Shown: positions 34,201 to 42,127 of the stretch, piece by piece
Layout: each line of letters starts with the position of its first letter
Numbering within the stretch: position 1 is the stretch's first letter
Assembly: GCF_025264685.1 (NCBI RefSeq)
Contig: NZ_CP073721.1
Span: 1,417,001-1,481,000, forward strand
Reading direction: 5' to 3'
Origin: Dactylosporangium roseum
GTDB lineage: Bacteria > Actinomycetota > Actinomycetes > Mycobacteriales > Micromonosporaceae
Length of the DNA stretch: 64,000 nucleotides
The notes under the pieces: generated by a model
Database searches by the model: none
Seen by the model: the letters and a program-made list of their open reading frames with translations, nothing else
What the model was told of the DNA's origin: nothing
Made by a program: the position numbers and the translations under genes

Positions 34201-36136
34201 CGGCGTCGACACCCAGACGACCGAGTTCACGGTGGTCGGCGTCGGCGACATGTCCGGTGACGTGTTCGGCAACGGGATGCTGCTCTCGCGGCACATCCGG
34301 CTCGTGGCCGCGTTCGACCACCGGCACATCTTCATCGACCCGCAGCCCGACGCCGCGACGGCGTTCGAGGAGCGGGCGCGGCTGTTCGCACTGCCCCGGT
34401 CCTCGTGGGACGACTACGACAAGGCGCTGATCTCCGCCGGCGGCGGTGTCTACCCGCGCACGGCGAAATCGATTCCGATCTCGCCCGAGGCGAAGGAGGC
34501 GCTGGGGATCCCGGCGTCGATCACCGCGCTCACGCCCAACGAGCTGATGCACGCGATCCTGGCCGCGCCGGTGGACCTGTTCTGGAACGGTGGCATCGGG
34601 ACGTACGTCAAGGCCACGAGCGAGTCACACGCCGACGTCGGCGACAAGGCCAACGACTACGTCCGGGTCAACGGCCGCGAGCTGCGCGTCAAGGTCGTCG
34701 GTGAGGGCGGCAACCTGGGCCTGACCCAGCGGGGCCGGATCGAGTTCGCGCTCGGCGGCGGCCGCATCGCGACCGACTTCATCGACAACTCCGCCGGCGT
34801 CGACTGCTCCGACCACGAGGTCAACATCAAGATCCTGCTCGACCGCGCGGTCCTCGACGGTGCGCTCGCCCCGAAGGACCGCAACCCGCTGCTCGCAGAG
34901 ATGACCGACGAGGTCGGCGAGCTGGTCCTGAAGGACAACTACGACCAGGCGACGGCGCTCGGCAACGCCCGTGCGCAGTCTCGCTCGCTCCTGCCGGTCC
35001 ACAAGCGGCTCATCGCCGACCTGGAGCGGCGTGGCCAGCTCGACCGCGCGCTGGAGGGCCTGCCGACCGACGAGGAGCTCGACGCGCGCGCCGAGGCGGG
35101 GGTCGGCCTGACCTCACCCGAGTTCGCGGTCCTGCTGTCCTACGTCAAGATCGTCCTCGAGCGCGAGATCCTCGACTCGAACCTGCCCGACGAGGACTGG
35201 ACCAACGCGGTGCTCGTCGACTACTTCCCGACCCCGCTGCGGGAGCGGTTCGTGGAGGCGATGGCCGAGCACCCGCTCCGCCGCGAGATCGTCACCACGC
35301 AGGTGGTCAACGAGGCCGTCAACCGCGGCGGCACGTCGTTCTTCCACCGCGCAGCCGAGGAGACCGGAGCCGGCGCCGCCGACATCCTCCGGGCATCCGT
35401 GGTGATCCGGGAGGTGTACGGCCTGGGCGAGCTGCGCCGCGCCGTCGAGTCCCTCGACAACCAGGTCCCGACGGGGGCGCAGACAGCGGTCTACCTGGAG
35501 AGCCGGCGACTGCTCGACCGGGCGGTCCGCTGGCTGGTCTCCAACCGGCGCCTGCCGATCGACGTCCCCGGCGAGATCGCCCGGCTGCGGCCCGGCGTCT
35601 CGCGCCTGCTGCCGCAGATGGAGACGCTGTTCCGCGGCCAGGAGCGGGAGGCGCTGCACGCCAACGCGGCCACGCTGCGGGGGATGGGCCTGCCGGACGA
35701 GATCGCGGACACGATGACCCGGATCATGTACGGCTTCGGTCTCCTCGACATCGTCGAGGTCGCGTCGCAGACGGGCCGGGACGTCAGCGAGGTCGCCACG
35801 GTCTACTACGTGCTGTCGGAGCGGTTCCGCGTCGACGACCTGCTCTCGCGGATCTCCAGCCTGCCGCGTGAGGACCGCTGGCAGACGCTGGCCCGGATGG
35901 CGCTGCGCTACGACCTGTACGCGGCCCTGGCCGCCCTGACGGCGGAGGTCCTCAACGCGACGGCGCCGGACGACGACGCCGAGGCCCGCGTCCACGAGTG
36001 GGAGCAGAGCAACGCCACGTCGATCGCCCGCACCCGCAACGCGATCGGCGAGTTCGGCGAGTCCCCGGGCGACCTGGCCGCCATCTCGGTGCTGCTCCGC
36101 CAGATCCGCACACTGGTCCGCACCTCCGCCGCCTGA
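31274..36136 (+). CDS. gdhB: NAD-specific glutamate dehydrogenase, large 180-kDa type
   Basis: 1620 residues, the characteristic size of the L_180 class. ATG 31274 follows GAGGGGAG; an in-frame start six codons earlier is weaker. A long N-terminal region with ACT-like segments (about 1-700) precedes the catalytic core, where PTGAKGGFVLKEKPGDRDEA (about residue 856) carries the catalytic lysine region and GVGDMSGDVFGNGMLLS (about 990) the NAD-binding domain. It oxidatively deaminates glutamate to 2-oxoglutarate and ammonium and is mainly catabolic. The family is subject to allosteric control and, in actinobacteria, phosphorylation-dependent inhibitors; no such inhibitor gene is visible here. 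Confidence 0.96.
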   Translation: MNGPTATRVSEPEAEPAVEDDELEQQVPNAEHLVAEAVVLATAQDADPELVAHYWRLVPDEELAGCDVAKMVAATRSHLELAQQRVPGELKLRLGMSVAGGTSLEIVTDDMPFLVDSITSALSSRDIDLNLMVHPLVVVRRAPLGALEKVRVGLEPEDAAPGDIVESWIRVEVDRIRDEADLEELRNDLARVLNDVREAVEDWPKMRIQALTLADELGSAQLPVPDKDITDSVELLRWLVDDHFTFLGYREYRLTKGDDGEELLQAVLGSGLGILRADQTHPRVLSSMTAEAYAKALEKRLLIITKANSRATVHRAAYLDYIGFKQFDAQGNVVGEKRFLGLFSSAAYRTSVRDLPVVKRKVAEVVERSGLSPRSHSGKDLLETLETYPRDELFQITTDELFNAVMGVLRLAGRRQLRLFLRRDGYGRFISCLVYLPRDRFTTANRLRIQQILLAELNGIGVDYTTRVGESKFARVHFIVRTEPGNPPGDLNVDRLTERLAEATRLWDDDFHMVLERKLNDEHQAKQLHQRYVGALPETYKDEHTPNEAVKDVAKLELLDEPGQLVMHVYRRRQDESDLRFKVFRYGEPMILSAVLPVLHSLGVRVTDERPYEIVRSDGTIYLYDFGLQLPSDSRAIIEVRPHLENAFSATWRGEAEVDSFNSLVLKAGLTWREVVILRAYAKYLRQAGTVFSQDYMETTLLTYPSIAAKLVDLFTARFDPRLQLSDTARSEWSKEMVAAINEDLDTVTSLDQDRILRSFLHLIQATLRTSFFQRGAAGRPKSYTAFKFDSQSIPDLPAPRPRFEMFVYSPRFEGVHLRFGSVARGGLRWSDRREDFRTEILGLVKAQMVKNSVIVPTGAKGGFVLKEKPGDRDEAVECYQLFISALLDVTDNLDGGKVIAPPEVVRHDPDDPYLVVAADKGTATFSDIANEISMKYGFWLGDAFASGGSAGYDHKKMGITARGAWESVKRHFRELGVDTQTTEFTVVGVGDMSGDVFGNGMLLSRHIRLVAAFDHRHIFIDPQPDAATAFEERARLFALPRSSWDDYDKALISAGGGVYPRTAKSIPISPEAKEALGIPASITALTPNELMHAILAAPVDLFWNGGIGTYVKATSESHADVGDKANDYVRVNGRELRVKVVGEGGNLGLTQRGRIEFALGGGRIATDFIDNSAGVDCSDHEVNIKILLDRAVLDGALAPKDRNPLLAEMTDEVGELVLKDNYDQATALGNARAQSRSLLPVHKRLIADLERRGQLDRALEGLPTDEELDARAEAGVGLTSPEFAVLLSYVKIVLEREILDSNLPDEDWTNAVLVDYFPTPLRERFVEAMAEHPLRREIVTTQVVNEAVNRGGTSFFHRAAEETGAGAADILRASVVIREVYGLGELRRAVESLDNQVPTGAQTAVYLESRRLLDRAVRWLVSNRRLPIDVPGEIARLRPGVSRLLPQMETLFRGQEREALHANAATLRGMGLPDEIADTMTRIMYGFGLLDIVEVASQTGRDVSEVATVYYVLSERFRVDDLLSRISSLPREDRWQTLARMALRYDLYAALAALTAEVLNATAPDDDAEARVHEWEQSNATSIARTRNAIGEFGESPGDLAAISVLLRQIRTLVRTSAA

Positions 36137-36144
36137 CCACCCAT

Positions 36145-36191
36145 GATCGCGAAGGGTTGTGGCACCCCGGGTGCCGCAACCCTTCGCGATC
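36145..36191. terminator. 22-bp stem-loop between converging gdhB and hexosaminidase genes
   Basis: Left arm 36145-36166 (GATCGCGAAGGGTTGTGGCA...) and right arm 36170-36191 pair over 22 bp with one G-U, around a 3-base CCG loop. It sits 8 bases past one stop and 12 before the other, ideal for a bidirectional terminator. Confidence 0.65.
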
Positions 36192-36203
36192 CTGACGGTC
36201 GGG

Positions 36204-37655
36204 TCAGGCGGCCAGGCCCAGGGTCTGAGCGGCGGCTCGGCCGTTGGCGTGGCTGGCGCCCCACGTGGTGATGAACGCCTGCGCCTTGGCCGGGCGCCAC
36301 GACGACGGCCAGCCCATCTCCACCACCGTCACCGCGTGGGTCTCGGCCAAGTCCTCGACCAGTGCGCGGGCGCCCGGCAGGCGGTGGACGTTGCGGCCCA
36401 CGACGACGATCGGACGGGCGCCGGCCCGGGCGCGGAGCTGGGCGGCGTCGGCCTGGTCGGCCACCACCCGGACCTGCTCGGTGCCGTTGACGTGCGGGCC
36501 CAGGCCCCACGGGACACGGCCGGCGGCGATCGAGGACTCCGACTCCAACTGGACGATCAACGGGGGCGTGCCCGCGTCCAGTTTGCCCTCGACGCGCACC
36601 GCGCCCAGGGCGGCCGGGTAGCCGACGCCGGGCTCCTCGCGGTCGGTGCGGTCGCCCTGGCGGGTCCACTCCGCCAGGGCGGTGACCCGGGCCACGGCCT
36701 CCTCCAGGCGCGCCACCGGCAGGCGGCCGTCGCGGACCGCGGCCACGATCTCGTCGGCGCAGGCCAGGGTGAGCGCCTCGTCCACGTCGGCGCCGACGCA
36801 GAGCAGATCGGCGCCCGCCGACAGGGCCAGGACCGCGCCGGCGGGGACGCTGCCGGCATGCCGGGCGGCGCCGAGCATCTCCAGCGCGTCGGTGACCACG
36901 ACACCGTCGAAGCCGAGGTCGCCGCGCAGCAGGTCGACGAGGACCGCACGGCTGAACGTGGCCGGGGCGTCGCCGGTCAGGGCCGGCACCCGGATGTGGG
37001 CGGTCATGATCGACTTGATGCCGGCCTCGATCGCGGCGACGAAGGGCGGCAGCTCCCGGCCACGCAGGACCGACAGGTCGATGTCGACCGTCGGCAGCTC
37101 CAGGTGCGAGTCGGCGAGGGTCGCGCCGTGGCCGGGGAAGTGCTTGGCGCAGGCCGCGACCCCGGCGCTCTGGAGGCCGAGGACGGCGGCGGCGGCGTGC
37201 GCGGCGACGGCCTGCGGGTCGGCGCCGAAGCTGCGGGTGCCGATGATCGGATTGTCGTCGGCGGTGTTCACGTCGACGGTCGGCGCGAGGTTGAGATTGA
37301 GCCCCAGCTCGTCCAGCTCGGCGCCGATCGTGCGGTAGACACGGCGGGTGATGGCGGGGTCGCCGAGGACGCCGAGGGCGGCATTGCCGGGATACGGGCT
37401 GCCGGAGCGATGGGCGAGCCGGGTGACGTCGCCGCCCTCCTCGTCGATGCCGATGAGGACGCCGTCGCGGGCGGCGTGCAGGCTCGCGTTCAGTGCGGCG
37501 AGCTGGTCGCGGTCCACGATGTTGAACCCGAACAGGACATGCCCGGCCAGCCCCTCGGCGAGCAGGTCCACGGCCCAGCGTGGAGCCTGCTCTCCCCGGA
37601 AGGCGCTCAGCAGCGTGCCCAGGGCCAGCCTGCGGAGTCCGGGATCAGTCGACAC
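36204..37655 (-). CDS. GH3 beta-N-acetylhexosaminidase (NagZ-like)
   Basis: 483 residues. GTG 37655 follows GAGGGGGG; a longer in-frame start lacks a ribosome site. The TIM-barrel has LIGIDEEGGDVTRL, the NagZ hallmark KHFPGHGATLADSHLELP with its mobile catalytic His loop, and the nucleophile Asp in VVVTDALEMLG. A further domain of about 100 residues (from about 375) follows the barrel and is absent from the short Gram-negative NagZ. No signal peptide is visible, so the likely role is intracellular removal of GlcNAc from muropeptides or chito-oligomers. It is divergent from a ROK regulator whose candidate operator lies in the shared promoter region. Confidence 0.88.
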   Translation of the reverse strand: MSTDPGLRRLALGTLLSAFRGEQAPRWAVDLLAEGLAGHVLFGFNIVDRDQLAALNASLHAARDGVLIGIDEEGGDVTRLAHRSGSPYPGNAALGVLGDPAITRRVYRTIGAELDELGLNLNLAPTVDVNTADDNPIIGTRSFGADPQAVAAHAAAAVLGLQSAGVAACAKHFPGHGATLADSHLELPTVDIDLSVLRGRELPPFVAAIEAGIKSIMTAHIRVPALTGDAPATFSRAVLVDLLRGDLGFDGVVVTDALEMLGAARHAGSVPAGAVLALSAGADLLCVGADVDEALTLACADEIVAAVRDGRLPVARLEEAVARVTALAEWTRQGDRTDREEPGVGYPAALGAVRVEGKLDAGTPPLIVQLESESSIAAGRVPWGLGPHVNGTEQVRVVADQADAAQLRARAGARPIVVVGRNVHRLPGARALVEDLAETHAVTVVEMGWPSSWRPAKAQAFITTWGASHANGRAAAQTLGLAA

Positions 37656-37799
37656 GGTATCCCCCCTCGGCGCCGACGAATGCCGCACACTCGTCTGATG
37701 CGCTATCCACGATCGTAAGAGCTTCCTGGCCAGTTGTGGGTAGGCCGAGTGGGTGATCCGACCGTACGCTTTCACATTAGGTTGCCTGTGGCAGGTTAA

Positions 37800-37814
37800 T
37801 AGGAAAGTTTACTA
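37800..37814 (+). promoter_or_regulatory. Candidate ROK-regulator operator
   Basis: TAGGAAAGTTTACTA is a 15-bp palindrome of the form TAGNAAANTTTNCTA, in an unusually AT-rich stretch 22 bases before the ROK start and between it and the divergent hexosaminidase gene. ROK repressors such as NagC, Mlc and CsnR bind AT-rich palindromes of this general kind, so autoregulation and control of the glycosidase are likely. Confidence 0.55.
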
Positions 37815-37836
37815 AAAGCTAGGGGTGTTCGTCGCG

Positions 37837-39012
37837 ATGAGTTCCGCCCGATTGCCCGGCACCCCCAGGTTGCTGCGTGCCCTCAACGACCGTGCCGCTC
37901 TCGAGCTGCTCCTGAGCCGCGGACCGCTGACCCGGGCGCAGCTCGGCGAGCTCACCGGGTTGTCCAAGGTCACCGCGTCGCAGTTGGTGGAGCGGCTGGA
38001 GGAGCGCGGCCTCGTGACGCGTGTCGGCGAGCAGGCCGGTGGCCGTGGCCCCAACGCGCAGATGTACGCCGTGGTGCCGGAGATCGCGTACGTCGTCGGT
38101 GTCGAGGCCGGCCCGCAGCACGTGGTCGCCGCAGTGGCGGACATCACGGGCAACATCGTCGGTCGCACCGACGTCTCGATCGGCGACGGGGTGGAAGACC
38201 CCGTCAAGGTCGTCCACGCCGCGGTCGTCGAGGCCGCGAGCGCCGCGGGCGCCCCGACCGACCGCATCCGCCGGATCGTCCTGGGCACGCCGGGCCTCGT
38301 CGACCCGAAGAGCGGCGAGATCACCTTCGCCTGGGACCTGCCGCGCTGGCACCGTGGGCTGTTGCCCGCGCTGAAGGAGGACCTCGGCCGGCCGGTCCTG
38401 TTCGAGAACGACGTGAACCTGGCCGCGATCGCCGAGCAGCACAGCGGCGCCGCCGTCGGGGTGAAGGACTTCGTGCTCGTCTGGCTGGACCGCGGCGTCG
38501 GCACGGCGGTCGTCCTGGACGGACGCCTGCACCGCGGCAGTGTCGGTGCGGCGGGTGAGATCGGATACCTGCCGGTCGCCGGCACGCAGGTGAGCCGCGA
38601 CGTGTCCCGCCGGGCGAAGAGCGGGTTCCGCACCCTGGCCGACGCGGCGGCGGTCAAGGCGATCGCCAGGACGCACGGCTTCAAGGCCGCCGGGGCCGCC
38701 GACGCGATCCGGTCCGCGATCGCCGCCGGCACGGCGGGCAGCCCGTTTCTCGACGAGTTGGCCCGGCGCATCTCGCTGGGTGTCGCGTCGGTCGGCCTGG
38801 TCCTGGATCCGGAGCTGGTGGTGCTGGCCGGTGACGTCGGCCAGGCGGGCGGCGCCGACCTGGCCCAGCGGGTCCAGAACGAGGTGGCCGCCATCGCGGT
38901 GGTGTCGCCGCGGGTGGTGGCCACGGAGGTCGAGTCGGAGCCGGTCCTCCACGGCGCGATCCTGACCGCCCTGGACACGGTCCGCGAGGAGGTGTTCGGC
39001 TCGACGGCGTGA
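37837..39012 (+). CDS. ROK-family transcriptional regulator
   Basis: 391 residues from ATG 37837 (AGGGG upstream). The N-terminal winged helix (residues about 12-75, LLSRGPLTRAQLGELTGLSK) is followed by a ROK domain. The kinase features are degraded: the phosphate-loop DxGxT is VEAGPQHV and the zinc CxCGxxGC cluster is absent (YLPVAGTQVSRDVSRRAKSG instead). It should therefore be a sugar-sensing repressor without kinase activity. Its divergence from a NagZ-like gene points to GlcNAc-containing ligands. A chitosanase gene lies 25 kb away at the window's right edge, and CsnR-type ROK proteins control such genes, so that target is possible. Confidence 0.87.
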   Translation: MSSARLPGTPRLLRALNDRAALELLLSRGPLTRAQLGELTGLSKVTASQLVERLEERGLVTRVGEQAGGRGPNAQMYAVVPEIAYVVGVEAGPQHVVAAVADITGNIVGRTDVSIGDGVEDPVKVVHAAVVEAASAAGAPTDRIRRIVLGTPGLVDPKSGEITFAWDLPRWHRGLLPALKEDLGRPVLFENDVNLAAIAEQHSGAAVGVKDFVLVWLDRGVGTAVVLDGRLHRGSVGAAGEIGYLPVAGTQVSRDVSRRAKSGFRTLADAAAVKAIARTHGFKAAGAADAIRSAIAAGTAGSPFLDELARRISLGVASVGLVLDPELVVLAGDVGQAGGADLAQRVQNEVAAIAVVSPRVVATEVESEPVLHGAILTALDTVREEVFGSTA

Positions 39013-39020
39013 CGGCGTGA

Positions 39021-39095
39021 CGGCCGCCGAGCCGGAGCGGCGTGGTCGCCGAGCCGGGTGGCGTGGAGATGCGAGCGGCGCGGCCGCCGAGCCGG
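39021..39095. repeat. Short direct repeat in convergent gap
   Basis: CGGCCGCCGAGCCGG occurs exactly at 39021-39035 and 39081-39095, with a partial copy at about 39046-39058, filling the 94-base gap between the ROK gene and the ABC permease. I see no clear hairpin terminator here. Confidence 0.6.
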
Positions 39096-39106
39096 GCGAA
39101 GGCCGA

Positions 39107-40102
39107 TCAGTTGGCGTCGCGGCGGCGCATGCTGACGAACGCACCCGCCAGTACCGCCGCCAGCGCCAGCGCGATGATCAGGCCACCCTGCTGCCAGCTC
39201 CCGGAGAAGCCGGCCTCCGGGACGCAGCCTCGCAGGCGGCAATCGGCGGTGTCCACCTCGAAGGTGTAGCTCTTGGTGAGCCAGGCCGACACGTAACTCG
39301 ACAGCCGGTACTTCTCCGAGTAGTCCGTGCCGATCAGCCCGAAGATGATGATCGACCCGAGCTCGTAGATCAGCAGGTAGGCGACGCCGACGCCGAGGGC
39401 CGTCGACGTGTGCCGGCCGATCGAGGCGATGGCGAACCCGAGCGCCGTGCCCGCGGCGGCCAGCAGGACGACCCGCGCGCCGGTCAGGAGCAGCGACACC
39501 ACGTCCGAACCCGACAGATGGCTGACGGTGTCCGAGCCGGCGGACACGGCCAGGAACGCGCCGGTCCAGACGGCCAGGTACACCACCGAGACGGCCGCCA
39601 CCCCGGTACACGCGGCGATGAGTTTGGCGGCCAGGACCGACGCCCGGCGCGGGACCCACAGCAGCAGGTTGACCATGCCGCCCGAGCTCCACTCCACGCC
39701 CACGAACGAGGCGCCCAGCACGAACCCGGCCACGGCCAGCACGATCGCCGCGGTGTAGTACAGGTCGGGCCACTGGCGGTGGAACGAGAAGCCGTAGTCG
39801 AGCATCATGTCGGCGGTGGGGCGCGGGCCGTAGTCGCAGCCGCGCGGGAACTCCTGGCCCGGCTCCGGCTGCTTGAGGCCGCTCTGCACCTTTTCGCACG
39901 TCTCGACGTTGCGGTCGTAGACGGCGGCGGCGCCGGCGGCGCGCTCGGTGGCGGTGGCCACCTCGCCGGCCGTGGGGGTGCTGCGGGTCAGCGTGAAACC
40001 GAACGTGAGGAACGCCAGCAGCGTGCCGATGAGCACGAGCGTGACGACCGTGACCCGGCGACTGAACAGCCGCGTCCACTCAGCGGTCAGCAATTCGGTC
40101 AT
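39107..40102 (-). CDS. ABC-2 type transporter permease
   Basis: 331 residues. ATG 40102 is chosen because GGAGG lies 5 bases upstream; an open frame continues upstream through repeat sequence but with no start context. There are six or so membrane helices: one near 15-35, then an outside loop of about 65 residues with two cysteines, then helices from about 110 to 330. The motif SSGGMVNLLLWVPRRASVLAAKL is typical of ABC-2 bacitracin/antibiotic exporter permeases. It pairs with the ATPase gene just upstream on the same strand. The substrate is unknown. Confidence 0.85.
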   Translation of the reverse strand: MTELLTAEWTRLFSRRVTVVTLVLIGTLLAFLTFGFTLTRSTPTAGEVATATERAAGAAAVYDRNVETCEKVQSGLKQPEPGQEFPRGCDYGPRPTADMMLDYGFSFHRQWPDLYYTAAIVLAVAGFVLGASFVGVEWSSGGMVNLLLWVPRRASVLAAKLIAACTGVAAVSVVYLAVWTGAFLAVSAGSDTVSHLSGSDVVSLLLTGARVVLLAAAGTALGFAIASIGRHTSTALGVGVAYLLIYELGSIIIFGLIGTDYSEKYRLSSYVSAWLTKSYTFEVDTADCRLRGCVPEAGFSGSWQQGGLIIALALAAVLAGAFVSMRRRDAN

Positions 40103-40103
40103 G

Positions 40104-40199
40104 CGTCCTCCGCTGCGCTCCGGACCCGCCTGACCTCCGGACTGCCTGACCTCCGGGCTGGGCCCATGATGACCGGCCCCTCCGCTGCGCTCCGGACCG
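40104..40199 (-). repeat. Repeated GGTCCGGAGCGCAGCGGAGG spacer between ABC ATPase and permease genes
   Basis: On the minus strand GGTCCGGAGCGCAGCGGAGG occurs at about 40199-40180 and again at about 40126-40107, where its GGAGG serves as the permease ribosome site. Between them a 12-base unit CCGGAGGTCAGG is repeated twice. A near-identical copy, with G for C at one place, lies at 15564-15583 at another permease/ATPase junction. Confidence 0.7.
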
Positions 40200-40200
40200 G

Positions 40201-41214
40201 TCATGCCGGCCGGCCGTGTTCCATGACGTGCCCCGTCGGACCGTCCACGACGTCCTCCGGTCCGGGCCAGTCGGAGTTGTCCACCGGGCGGAACTGGCCG
40301 CGCCGCGGGCCGCCGCCGGTCAGGCTCAGGAACGCGTCCTCCAACTGCGCCACCGGCGTCAGCTCGCGCACCCAGAAGTCGTGGAGGCCGAGTGCCCGCG
40401 TCACCCATGCCGCGTCGGCCAGGTCGCGCACGACGATGTGATCGCCCGCCACGGTCACGTCGGCGCCCGCGTCGGCGAGGAGCCGCGCGGCGCGGTGGTG
40501 GTCGTCGACCCGCACCCGATACGTGCCGCGGTCGGCGACCGCGAGCACCTCGGACACCGGTCCGGCGGCGACGGTACGCCCGCGCGAGATGATCGTCACC
40601 GAGTCGCAGACCTGCTGGATCTCGGCCAGGATGTGGCTGGAGATCACGATGGTCATGCCCCGGTCGGCCTGCTCGCGCAGCAGGTCGCGCATCTCGCGGA
40701 TGCCCGCCGGGTCGAGGCCGTTGTTCGGCTCGTCGAGGATCAGCAACTCGGGGTCCTTCAGCAGCGCCGACGCCACGGCCAGCCGCTGTCGCATGCCCAG
40801 CGAGTAGGACTTGACCTGGTCCTCCGCGCGGTCGGTGAGCCCCACGTGGTCGAGGACGACGCCGATCCGGTGCTTCGGCACGCCGCCGGCCTTCGCCAGC
40901 AGTGCGAGGGTTTTGTACGCCGTGAAGTTGCCGAAGAACGCCGGCGCCTCCACGATCGCGCCGACCCGCGACGCGACCGCCGGCAACGCCCGTGGCACGG
41001 GCCGGCCGAGAATCCGCATGGTCCCGGCGTCGGGGCGCAGGAGCCCGAGCAGCGTCTTGAGCGCGGTGCTCTTGCCGGAGCCGTTCGGGCCGAGGAAGCC
41101 GTGGATCTCACCCTGCGCCACGACCATGTCGAGGCGGTCGAGCGCGACCCGCGGCTTGCCGAACAGGCTCTGGTAGGTCTTCACAAGACCTTCGATTTCC
41201 AGCGCGGCAGTCAT
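40201..41214 (-). CDS. ABC transporter ATPase (ABC-2 exporter partner)
   Basis: 337 residues. Walker A is GPNGSGKST, the signature is YSLGMRQRLAVASALL, Walker B is LLILDEPNNGLDP and the H-loop is SSHIL, the pattern of BcrA/CcmA-type exporter ATPases. The C-terminal about 90 residues (from about 225) are the usual accessory domain, extended by a Gly/Pro/Asp-rich end (VDNSDWPGPEDVVDGPTGHV). ATG 41214 follows CGGGG. It forms a two-gene transporter with the permease downstream. Confidence 0.87.
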   Translation of the reverse strand: MTAALEIEGLVKTYQSLFGKPRVALDRLDMVVAQGEIHGFLGPNGSGKSTALKTLLGLLRPDAGTMRILGRPVPRALPAVASRVGAIVEAPAFFGNFTAYKTLALLAKAGGVPKHRIGVVLDHVGLTDRAEDQVKSYSLGMRQRLAVASALLKDPELLILDEPNNGLDPAGIREMRDLLREQADRGMTIVISSHILAEIQQVCDSVTIISRGRTVAAGPVSEVLAVADRGTYRVRVDDHHRAARLLADAGADVTVAGDHIVVRDLADAAWVTRALGLHDFWVRELTPVAQLEDAFLSLTGGGPRRGQFRPVDNSDWPGPEDVVDGPTGHVMEHGRPA

Positions 41215-41293
41215 CCCCGCGCACGATACGGGTTCCGCCGACCGTGTGGGGGGCAGGCTCGGACATCGGCTCGGCCCGTGGTTGGATTGGCAC

Positions 41294-42076
41294 GTGTCAG
41301 ATGACCTTGTCATCGCCGTGGATCGGGCGACCGTCACCCGCAACCGCACCGACCTCGTCCGGTCGGTCGACTGGCAGGTCGAGCTCGACGAGCGGTGGGT
41401 GGTGCTCGGGCCCAACGGCGCCGGCAAGACCACGCTGCTCAACCTGGCCGGTGCGCGCGTCTATCCCTCGCGCGGCTCGGTCACGGTGCTGGGGGAGCGG
41501 CTCGGCCGCACCAACGTCAACGAGCTCAAGACCCGGCTCGGCTTCACCTCCAACGGGCTGGCCCTGCCGCCGGACGAGACGGCCCTCGACGTGGTGCTCA
41601 CGGCGTCGTGGGCGGTGGTCGGCCGGTTCACCGAGCGTTACGACGACGTCGACGTGGCACGGGCGCGGAGCCTGCTGGAGCAGTTCGGCGTCGGCGCGCT
41701 CGCCGACCGGCTCTACGGCACGCTGTCGGAGGGCGAGCGCAAGCGGGTGCAGATCGCCCGGTCGCTGATGGCCGACCCCGAGCTGCTGCTGCTCGACGAG
41801 CCGGCGGCGGGCCTGGACCTCGGCGCCCGTGAGGATCTCGTGCGCCGGCTCGGCACCCTGGCCGCCGACCCCGACGCGCCGGCGATCGTGCTCGTCACGC
41901 ACCACGTCGAGGAGATCCCGCCCGGGTTCACGCACGCGCTGCTGATGCGAGCCGGCGGCGTGGTCGCCCAGGGCCTGCTCAGAGATACCGTCACCGCGGA
42001 GAATCTCTCGAAGACCTTCGGCCTGCGGCTGCGACTGTCCACAATCGACGGCCGGTATCACGCACAGGCGGCCTGA
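41294..42076 (+). CDS. Stand-alone ABC ATPase (ModF/PhrA-like)
   Basis: 260 residues, GTG start. Walker A is GPNGAGKTT, the signature is LSEGERKRVQIARSLM, Walker B is LLLLDEPAAGLDLG and the H-loop is VTHHVEEI. It has no membrane domain and no adjacent permease on its strand. The closest overall form is the single-domain ModF-like ATPases of actinobacteria, whose role is unclear. An upstream in-frame start 48 bases earlier overlaps the divergent ATPase's promoter region. A helper for a permease elsewhere is also possible. Confidence 0.8.
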   Translation: MSDDLVIAVDRATVTRNRTDLVRSVDWQVELDERWVVLGPNGAGKTTLLNLAGARVYPSRGSVTVLGERLGRTNVNELKTRLGFTSNGLALPPDETALDVVLTASWAVVGRFTERYDDVDVARARSLLEQFGVGALADRLYGTLSEGERKRVQIARSLMADPELLLLDEPAAGLDLGAREDLVRRLGTLAADPDAPAIVLVTHHVEEIPPGFTHALLMRAGGVVAQGLLRDTVTAENLSKTFGLRLRLSTIDGRYHAQAA

Positions 42077-42098
42077 CGGCTCCGCCGATTCTTCGGTA

Positions 42099-42113
42099 CG
42101 GTTCGATGAACCG
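42099..42113 (+). promoter_or_regulatory. Palindrome before the solute-binding protein gene
   Basis: CGGTTCGATGAACCG is a perfect 6-bp inverted repeat around GAT, 14 bases before the TTG start and just ahead of the GGAGG ribosome site. It could be an operator or a small leader hairpin. Confidence 0.4.
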
Positions 42114-42127
42114 AAACGGAGGATCGT

